Source of the DNA: Xanthostigma xanthostigma
Lineage: Eukaryota; Arthropoda; Insecta; Raphidioptera; Raphidiidae
Direction: 5' to 3'
Assembly: GCA_963575645.1 (NCBI GenBank)
Contig: OY754475.1
Location: forward strand, 15,662,509 to 15,726,508
DNA length: 64,000 nt
The notes below the pieces were generated by a model. That model saw nothing but the letters and a program-made list of their open reading frames with translations. It was not told the DNA's origin and ran no database searches. Shown piece by piece: positions 57,085 through 64,000 of this stretch (positions within the stretch are counted from its first letter, which is position 1; each line of letters opens with the position of its first letter). The translations under genes and the position numbers were made by a program.

Positions 57085-57427
57085 ATTAACCGACTTCAAC
57101 AAAAAGGAGGAGGTTCTGTGTTCGTCTGTATATATATTTTTTTTTTTTATGTATGTTCACCGATTTTTAGTGTTAGATTAACACTAAAAAGAGAAAAATA
57201 AAATATTTTTAACAAAAAAAATTAACCGACTTCAAAAAAGGCACTAAAAAGTAAAAAATAATTGCGTATTGAAATGTTTTGGAGTCGGTGTCAGCCAAAA
57301 TGAAATCTATTCCGAGAACTACACCGACTCCAAAACATTTCAATACGCAATTATTTTTTACTTTTTAGTGCCTTTTTTTAAGTCGGTTCAATTTTTTTGT
57401 TAAAAATATTTTAATTATATAGTTTTA
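57085..57427. repeat. Foldback with ACCGACTTC ends
   Basis: The palindrome around AAAGGCACTAAAAAGTAAAA and TGTTTTGGAGTCGGTGT has arms of about 90 bp and resembles 37940-38415. It belongs to a common insect repeat carrying AACCGACTTCAAAAA. Confidence 0.6.
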
Positions 57428-58225
57428 CTAGCGGCCCTGTACGTGCTTCGCTACGTATAAAGTGAAATAATAAAACAATTTAATTGGAACATCTATCTAT
57501 CTATCTATCTATCTATCTATTTTATTAATTGCTAGCTATTTTAAAATATACGTGGGCGTATATGTGTGTATGTCGAGCACTCCGGCTGCGCCGTCGTGCT
57601 CGAAAAAAATAGCGTAAAGTATTCGTGGATAACTGGTCTTTAAAACACTTGCTCTATTTCGAGGGTTCACTCCGGCTGCGCCGTCGTGCTCGATGAAACG
57701 TTGCGCCATCTATTGAATATTCACTCAATCCAGTCAACAGGTATCGCCGTCTGTTAAAATACTTTGGAGCTAAGCTCTATTTCGAGGGTTCACTCCGGCT
57801 GCGCCGTCGTGCTCGATGAAACGTTGCGCCATCTATTGAATATTCACTCAATCCAGTCAACAGGTATCGCCATCTGTTAGAATCCTTTGGAGCTAAGCTC
57901 TATTTCGAGGGTTCACTCCGGCTGCGCCGTCGTGCTCGATGAAACGTTGCGCCATCTATTGAATATTCACTCAATCCAGTCAACAGGTATCGCCATCTGT
58001 TAGAATCCTTTGGAGCTGGAGCTAACAGATAATTATGACTGTCAAGGAATAGACAAATAATTTGCAATAAAATAATATTGCGACTATAAATTGAAATGTA
58101 AGCTATCCTATCTTTCAAGTTGGGTCGAATTGCACACGGTGTGCAAATCAAATTTAAAATCGGTTCAGTAGTTTAGGAGTTCATCGCGGACAAACAACGT
58201 GACACGTAATTTTTATATATAAAGA
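57428..58225 (-). mobile_element. Helitron-like element with internal minisatellite
   Basis: On the minus strand: 5' TCTTTATATATAAAAATTAC after A, and 3' GAAGCACGTACAGGGCCGCT then AG before T. The 3' end matches the plus-strand Helitron ending at 22311. It includes an (ATCT)n run at 57490-57520 and three 123-bp tandem units. Confidence 0.65.
57651..58018 (-). repeat. Minisatellite, 123 bp, three units
   Basis: Units start at 57651, 57774 and 57897. Each holds CTATTTCGAGGGTTCACTCC, GGCTGCGCCGTCGTGCTCG and a spacer GATGAAACGTTGCGCCATCT that is absent from the 92-bp version at 21.8 kb. Confidence 0.85.
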
Positions 58226-58226
58226 T

Positions 58227-59452
58227 TTATTGGGTCAAGGCGTGCTTGATCCGTTTATGTCTGTAATTGTAGGGAAGTTCTTCTTTAACACAATTTCCGA
58301 TTTCGCTTATCACTGAGTGATTGCTGGTAGCACATTTTTTGAAAAAATTGTCCGTTAGGTCATATATGTATTTATTTAATGGCACTAAGTCGACTAAACT
58401 GTGAAGAACGGGGACTGGCGTATATCTTGGGTATTGTGTTATGATTCTGAGTGATTTATTCTGAGTTATTTGTAGTGAAGCGTAATTTGACTTGCATGTT
58501 GAACTCCATACAGGAGCGGCGTAGGTAAGAATAGGTCGGATACACACTTTATATATTAGTAGTTTATTATGCTTGTTTAAGTTTACTTTATTGTTGAATA
58601 TTGGAAATAGTTGTCCGAGCGCTGCATATGCTTTACTTGTGATATGTTTGATGTGTTGGCTGAAATTTAGTTCGTTGTCTAGTATTAAACCTAGGTATTT
58701 GATATGAGGTGACCATGGGATAACATTTCCTTGAACGGTGACATTTTTGTTTATGTAAGGCCTGCGCTTAGTAAACATGATTGCTTCAGTCTTTGCAGCA
58801 TTAAGTTTTATTTTCCATTTTGAGGAATATTTTTCTATTTTATTAATAGCTTTCTGCAACCGGTTCGTAATAGTATCTATGCGCCATGAACTTGTAAATA
58901 GGGGTGTATCGTCAGCGAATAACGATAGGGAGACATCATCCGTGCGAGGTAGGTCATTGATATATAAGTTAAATAGAACAGGCCCGAGTATTGAGCCCTG
59001 TGGTACTCCCGCAGTTATATTAAAAACATTGGATTCAATGTCGTTTACAGAAACTTTGAACTGACGGTAAGTTAAGTAGGACTTTATGAATTTAACTATG
59101 TAAGTCGGAAATTTATATTTTATAAGTTTATAAATTAAGCCGGTGTGCCAGACACAATCAAATGCTTTCTCTACATCTAAACATACCATTCCGGTATGTT
59201 TCCTAAGATTAAAGTTGTGCATGATATTGTCACTAACACGCGCCAGCTGCTTAACGGTAGAATGTTGTTTTTTAAAACCAAACTGTTCTCTTATGAGGAT
59301 GTTCTCAGTATGTAGATGTTTGTTTACTCTATTTAAAACAACGCGTTCGATAGTTTTACTTAAGGTACTCAGCAGGCTTATGGGCCGATAGCTGCTAAGT
59401 AAGCTAATATCTTTACCAGTTGTTGGAAGATTTCTACCGAAGATTATCTGGG
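58227..59452 (-). pseudogene. Jockey-clade LINE reverse-transcriptase fragment
   Basis: The frame is open upstream of its first ATG (59222) to about 59450 and includes YRPISLLSTLSKTIERVV and REQFGFKKQHSTVKQL. Then CLDVEKAFDCVWH, AGVPQGSILGPVLFNLYIND and LSLFADDTPLF (the RT active-site motif), and a C-terminal PILTYAAPVW region. The domain order and wording are typical of Jockey elements. The endonuclease half is missing at the 5' side and the 3' UTR is cut by the Helitron. It lies downstream of gene B. Confidence 0.85.
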
Positions 59453-59687
59453 AAATACAATAAAAAAGTCATTATAAATTTTAAAAAAAGTTATTTTTGT
59501 ATATTATTCATATTTCTCATGAGAGTACGCCTTTAATTGTATAAATCATGCGAATATAAAATGCTTTCTCATCAATGAGAAATAATTTGAATTTATCCTA
59601 AGTTGCAATCAACACAAAAAACTTTATTTAACATCTCCCGAATGAGCTTGTGTATAAGTTGACTACTTGACTGACTGAAACACTAAT
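59453..59687 (-). other. 3' UTR region of ZAD-ZNF gene B
   Basis: Homologous to 29.94-30.1 kb downstream of gene A. AATAAA on the minus strand at 59623-59628 is the likely old poly(A) signal. A trace of one more zinc finger (59640-59700) is present. Confidence 0.5.
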
Positions 59688-59689
59688 TA

Positions 59690-60202
59690 TAGACCGAGAA
59701 ATGCTGAACTTTTCGGAAGCTGATTTAGGCATGGAAGTTTAATAAGTGTAAACAACGAAAATTACATTCTGTGTCACCAAGTCCAGTCGTTTTTAGGGGT
59801 ACTCAATCAATCCCTAAATATGCACTAGTAGGGTTGAAAATGTCTACTCATTTTGGCAAGGCTGAGCTTTTCACAGTATTTCGAATACACAGCATTTAAA
59901 AAGAACAAAACAGCTTTATCTCACCCCTTCAAAGCAGTCTGCCAGGGTGTCTCAACCGGAATTTTGTTCTATCTTTTAAAATACAGTTTAGAAAAGGTTT
60001 ATTTGAAATACTGTAAAAAAGTCAGCCTTGCCAAAATGAGTTGACGTTTTCAGCCCTACGAGTGCATATTTAAGGGTTGATTAACCCTAAAAATGACGAC
60101 GCAAAATGTCATTTTCACTGATTGCACTGATTACACTACATTATAAAGTATGTCATTTCCATGGCAAATCAGCTTCTAAAAAGCTCAGTAGCTCTCAGTC
60201 TA
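59690..60202. mobile_element. TIR element in the 3' part of gene B
   Basis: TAGACCGAGAAATGCTGA and the inverse of TCTCAGTCTA form the ends, flanked by TA. Longer arms contain CTCATTTTGGCAAGGCTGA and its inverse. 513 bp, non-coding. Confidence 0.65.
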
Positions 60203-60206
60203 TAAA

Positions 60207-60397
60207 AACGTCACATTTTTATGGTTTCTCTCCAGTCTGTACGCATTTGTGAATATTTAAATAGTTTGATTGACTGAAACGCTTATTACACTAGTCACAA
60301 TCATATGGTTTCTCACCAGTATTTGTACGCTTGGCATTTTTTTAAATGGTTTGATTGATTAAACACTTATAAAATTTGTAATAATAAAAACTATTTT
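60207..60397 (-). pseudogene. Degraded zinc fingers of gene B
   Basis: On the minus strand the text still reads TGEKPYDCD, stop, CNKRFSQSNYLNIHK and TGEKP, stop, KCD. These were C2H2 fingers of gene B, now cut off by stops, a frameshift-rich segment and the MITE at 60399-60831. Confidence 0.75.
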
Positions 60398-60398
60398 A

Positions 60399-60831
60399 GT
60401 GTGACATTTATGCTCAGTTGACAGAAAGTCTTATTTGACAATAACCTTAGATTGTGAACATAAATATTTCTCCATATGAAAAGCATAGTAGATTTTCAAA
60501 TCGATCCTGCTCAAAAAATAATTGATCGATTGAAACGATATTTTTCGTAAACTGTGTATACATGTAATTTTAGCATCGTTTTTTGTACAGTTTCCACTTG
60601 AAAACAACGTTTTTCTACGAATTTTGATAAAAATTTAGCTTATAAAGCAATTTTATTCTATGTAGAACAATCATGAAAAATTTGTTTTTATGTAAATACA
60701 ATCCAATGTTCTAGATGGCAGGAAGTTTGAATACTCCTGATGTATGTAAACTGACATGATCACAATCTAAGGTCATTGTCAAATCAAATTTTTTGTCAAT
60801 TTTTAACTGCAACCCAGCATTAATGTCATAC
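60399..60831. mobile_element. TA-target MITE at the gene B stop codon
   Basis: The ends GTGTGACATTTATGCT and the inverse of AGCATTAATGTCATAC are flanked by TA (60397-60398 and 60832-60833), with inner inverted repeats (TGACAATAACCTTAGATTGT). The right TA is part of the TAG stop codon of gene B. Confidence 0.8.
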
Positions 60832-62069
60832 TAAGGCGGATTTTCGCCAGTATGTGTACGTTTGTGAATATACAAGTTGGATGATCGATTGAAACTTTTA
60901 TTACAAACATCACATTTGTGTGGTTTCTCACCAGTATGAGTACGTTTGTGAAGATTCAAATGATTTGATTGTTTGAAACATATATTACAAACGTCACACT
61001 TATACAGTTTCCCACCAGTGTGTGTACGTTTGTGACTTTTAAAGCTGCGTGCATAGAAAAAACAGTTATTACAAACGTCACACTTATATGGTTTCTCCTC
61101 AATATGAGTACGTTTGTGAATTTTCAAATTCTGTGATCTATTGAAACGCTTATTACAAACGTCACACTGGTATGGTTTCTCAACAGTATGAGTACGTTTG
61201 TGGAAATTTAAACTCCTTAAACCAGGGAAACAGATATCACAAACTTCACACTTGTATTCTTTCCCTATAGTATGAACACGCTTGTGTATTCTTAAACCAT
61301 ATGTATTTTCAAAACTTTTATCACATTGGATACACTGATACAATTTCCTTGGATTTATTTTTTTCTGTTTTAAAGTGAGGTTATGTTTTCCTTCTTCTAG
61401 TTTGTCAACATTTTCTGTTTGGTCTTCGTTACTGATTTCACTATCATCACATTTAAGTGAAGTTTCTTCGGTGTATTCAAAATACTGAAACAACGAATTA
61501 TCATCCATCGGTTCGTCTTTGATTTCAAATTTGAAAGGCACATTGTCATCAATTCTATCCGCTAATTCATCATTTTTCAAGTTGGTGCAATATCCGCTTT
61601 CATCCATTATACTGTTGGCAATATTTATCTCTGAGTCTTCACAGACAATTTCACAATCATCACTTTTAGATAACGTTTCTTCAGAATAATCAGTGGGAAA
61701 TGATACATTCATGCTCATTGGCTCATCTTTTACTTCGAGTTTGAAATATATTTCATTCTTGGTAACTGAATGAAAATTTTGTGGTGCATTTTCTTTCCGA
61801 TTCATATTTATGTGAAATGCCTCAGGAGTTTCCAAAGATTCACCTTCATTAACGATATCCGCATTGATGTTATGAGTTAAAGGATTCTCAGAAGATTCCT
61901 GACTGAAACACTCGGTTTCGATTTGTGGCTTATTACCGTGAAGTCGGTGTAGATATCGTCGCAATGTTTTGTCAGACTGTATTATCTGTACCCGAAACTG
62001 ATGACTCTTTTCCAGTTGAATGTAACATAAATCGCAGATAAAATTTGGCATCTCATCGTGTTTTGTTAT
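60831..62069 (-). CDS. ZAD-C2H2 zinc-finger protein B, exon 2
   Basis: Paralogue of protein A. The exon starts at a TTCTCAG acceptor (62069), phase 0, with QITKHDEM and the second ZAD cysteine pair (CDLC). An acidic linker carries VKDEP and IKDEP motifs (SUMO-type). Six C2H2 fingers follow, then the frame ends GENPP and TAG at the edge of a MITE. With exon 1 the product is about 462 aa. Gene A has eleven fingers; additional broken fingers of B survive beyond the MITE at 60.2-60.4 kb. The reading frame that remains is intact, so the shorter protein may still be made. Predicted nuclear DNA-binding protein; target unknown. Confidence 0.87.
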   Translation of the reverse strand: MTKHDEMPNFICDLCYIQLEKSHQFRVQIIQSDKTLRRYLHRLHGNKPQIETECFSQESSENPLTHNINADIVNEGESLETPEAFHINMNRKENAPQNFHSVTKNEIYFKLEVKDEPMSMNVSFPTDYSEETLSKSDDCEIVCEDSEINIANSIMDESGYCTNLKNDELADRIDDNVPFKFEIKDEPMDDNSLFQYFEYTEETSLKCDDSEISNEDQTENVDKLEEGKHNLTLKQKKINPRKLYQCIQCDKSFENTYGLRIHKRVHTIGKEYKCEVCDICFPGLRSLNFHKRTHTVEKPYQCDVCNKRFNRSQNLKIHKRTHIEEKPYKCDVCNNCFFYARSFKSHKRTHTGGKLYKCDVCNICFKQSNHLNLHKRTHTGEKPHKCDVCNKSFNRSSNLYIHKRTHTGENPP

Positions 62070-62130
62070 CTGAGAATCGAGAAAACAGTTATTAAAACTC
62101 CCATTTATAATCACATTATTGGTGCAGTCA

Positions 62131-62738
62131 AATTTTGGCATTCTAGATGTTATCTCAAAAGTCTCATAAGGTCACGTGTGAGCGTCCTTAGATATTCAAG
62201 GTCAAAATTCACGAAAATCGTTTTTGTGAAAATATCTCGCTTCATTTGCCTCAAGTCGTATTTGCCTTTATTATTAAAGTTGTAGAGTACAAAATTCTCT
62301 AAAAATTTCGTCTCAAACAATTTTAACCGTTTTTTGAATAGAGCGCGAAAAGTGTGGAGCGCTCAGCCAAATTCGCGAATCCCAGCCATAGTACCTACGG
62401 TTTTTTAACTTAATTATTCGTTAAATATTTGCCAATTAACTATTTATTACATTATATTTATAATTATATAACTTATATTTATATGGAATAAGTGTCTCGA
62501 ATGTATTGCGCTATGACATGTATGGCTATCTCGAAAACGGTTAAAAAAATTATTAAGACGAAATTTGCAGAAAATCTTGGTACTCTATAACTTTTATAGT
62601 ATATGCAAATACGATTTGAGGCAAATAAGCGAGATATTTCCAAAAAACTGATTATCGCAACCTTTGACCTTGAATATCTAAGGACGCTTACAGGTGACCT
62701 TATGAGACTTTTGAGACAACATTAAGAATGCCAAAATT
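62131..62738. mobile_element. Long-TIR element in the intron of gene B
   Basis: AATTTTGGCATTCT and about 190 further bp (CTCAAAAGTCTCATAAGGTC, TCCTTAGATATTCAAGGTCA) are inverted at the right end. 608 bp, no coding capacity. Confidence 0.75.
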
Positions 62739-62832
62739 AAGGTTTACACAAATATTCAGCTTATTCGTTTCATTCCGACGTGAAACCCTAAAGTAACTGG
62801 ACTATATAGCAATACTTTATAAGTGATTATAT

Positions 62833-63200
62833 CAATACTAATATTACAAATGCGAAAGTAACTCTGTCTTTCTGTCTGTTACACTTTCACGGCTAAACCG
62901 CTGCGCCGATTCTGATGAAATTTAACATGGAGATAGGTTTGAAGCCTGGGGAAGGACATAGGTTATTTATTTTTTTCATAATTCAACCCCATAGGGATGA
63001 AGTGAGGGTTGCAATATTTTATTAAAGTTACGCTTTCACAGCTAAACCGCTGGGCCGATTGTAATGAAATTTATTATGGAAATACTCTGATGAAGGACAT
63101 AAACTACGTTTTTTTTTAAACTAACCTCTAAGAGGGTTAAATTCCTACTTATAAATTAAAGTAAAAAGTGGATATTCCGGTACTTTTAATGCGAAATCTT
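62833..63200 (+). mobile_element. Helitron-like fragment in the intron of gene B
   Basis: It starts TCAATACTAATATTACAAAT and carries two copies of a GGCTAAACCGCTGCGCCGAT-type block (62893 and 63040), characteristic of insect Helitron-like repeats. The 3' end was not found. Confidence 0.45.
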
Positions 63201-63289
63201 GATGCGCCCAAATTGTGTAGGTAATGGTACACGTTTACAAGTTTCTGATCTTTATTTTATCAAGCATCATTGAATCAATAGTTAATTGG

Positions 63290-63700
63290 CGCCCCGGATA
63301 CTGTAAGATATGTAGCAGTAAGAATGTTAGCAAATAAATAATAGGTACCTAATCAAAAATACCGTAATCTCAAAAACAAAACGCGATATCTTAATTTTTA
63401 TTTCTTGTTTCATTTTTATTCACTTCCACAAGATCTATACAAATCAAAATCAAATATTGATGCCACGGAAAACCTACTCTTCAACGAGAGGTATTAGAAG
63501 TTAATATGTTCTAGTCTAAGCCCCACTGAATTTCACATTGATTTTGGTAGTTATCACTGCTGTCAGTTTTGTCTAGCTACAACACATAGGTAAGCTAGAT
63601 TAGTTATTCTGTAATACATCATGGAAGATAACTGTTCTGTCAAAGGTTTTGTGATAAATATATCTATGTAGGATCGATTACTCTAATCAAATTAAACTTA
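63290..63700 (-). repeat. Duplicated intron segment, gene B side
   Basis: Aligns with 36.74-36.97 and 38.81-38.90 kb in the intron of gene A, including ATCATGGAAGATAA and GGATCGATTACTC next to the splice donor. Shows that a block including the first intron was duplicated. Confidence 0.55.
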
Positions 63701-63701
63701 C

Positions 63702-63851
63702 CTGAATGGAAGCACAATTCATAATTACATCAGCTACTTGATTCCCCATTTTGGTTGAAAACGCGAATATATCTGACACTGTAATGCCACTTGATAAACA
63801 CAACCGACACGTTGTACTCAAATCATAAGTATTTATCGGTATTTTATTCAT
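63702..63851 (-). CDS. ZAD-C2H2 zinc-finger protein B, exon 1
   Basis: 50 codons from ATG 63851 to a CAG/GTAAGT donor (63702), phase 0. TTCRLCLSSGI holds the first ZAD cysteine pair; the end, MGNQVADVIMNCASIQ, is nearly the same as in gene A. The intron to exon 2 is 1.6 kb and contains a TIR element (62131-62738), a Helitron-like fragment and sequence shared with the intron of gene A. The window ends 150 bp upstream. Confidence 0.87.
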
Positions 63852-64000
63852 TTTTAATTTTTGCACTTTCTCCTAGCATTTAAATATTTTCAAAATGGTG
63901 ATTGGTCAAATTGGCAATTAGCGCTAATTGCAATAATTTGACTTAATTGAAATCATTGACATAAAGAATAGAGGACGCAAAAAAATGTACAAAATTAAAT

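Noticed and set aside
59440..59460. Splice-acceptor-like TTGTATTTCCCAG before the Jockey fragment
   Set aside because: It resembles the ZAD exon 2 acceptor, but the following frame is LINE sequence; most likely coincidence at the truncation point.

Overview
This is an AT-rich piece of an arthropod nuclear genome, most likely a holometabolous insect and perhaps a moth or butterfly. The evidence is spliced C2H2 zinc-finger genes with the arthropod ZAD domain, Helitrons of the TC...CTAG type inserted between A and T, Gypsy-type LTR elements, Jockey-like LINEs, and many short inverted-repeat elements (hAT, PIF/Harbinger and TA-target types). The order is inferred from repeat style only. There are no bacterial features.

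Layout. 1-30 kb is a gene desert made of decayed transposons: foldback elements, TA-target MITEs (two copies of one family at 1.8 and 26.3 kb), a chain of Helitrons (9.6-11.4, 20.0-22.3, 24.3 kb), a dimeric satellite array (22.3-23.3 kb) and a putative solo LTR (28.1-29.7 kb). 30.2-39.1 kb holds ZAD zinc-finger gene A on the minus strand: exon 1 at 38.9-39.05 kb, a 7-kb intron full of transposons, and exon 2 with 11 fingers at 30.2-31.9 kb. 41.9-43.0 kb is a solo LTR. 43.1-56.7 kb is a five-member nest: a PIF/Harbinger-like element interrupted by a hAT MITE and by a complete Gypsy element, which is itself interrupted by a 5'-truncated LINE and, in its 3' LTR, by a second hAT MITE. 57-59.5 kb has a foldback, a Helitron with an internal minisatellite and a Jockey-like reverse-transcriptase fragment. 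59.6-63.9 kb holds gene B, a paralogue of gene A with the same intron position and only six intact fingers.

Main finding. The last part of the Gypsy pol reading frame (52.5-52.9 kb), right after the integrase GPY/F module, encodes a macrodomain resembling the TARG1/OARD1 ADP-ribosyl-hydrolase family. The lysine and aspartate that match the catalytic pair of that family are both present. A retrotransposon polyprotein carrying a macrodomain suggests the element deals with host ADP-ribosylation. The two LTRs show no substitutions by eye, so the element is young. The Gag-Pol junction has a textbook -1 slippery heptamer just before the gag stop.

Other notable items: a 1.9-kb element with about 0.5-kb inverted repeats enclosing a CXC (tesmin-like) cysteine-rich reading frame; a recurring CTGANGA...GAAA hammerhead-like motif in several unrelated repeats; a perfect 231-bp palindrome; and MITEs that have eroded the 3' end of gene B, one of them ending exactly on its stop codon.
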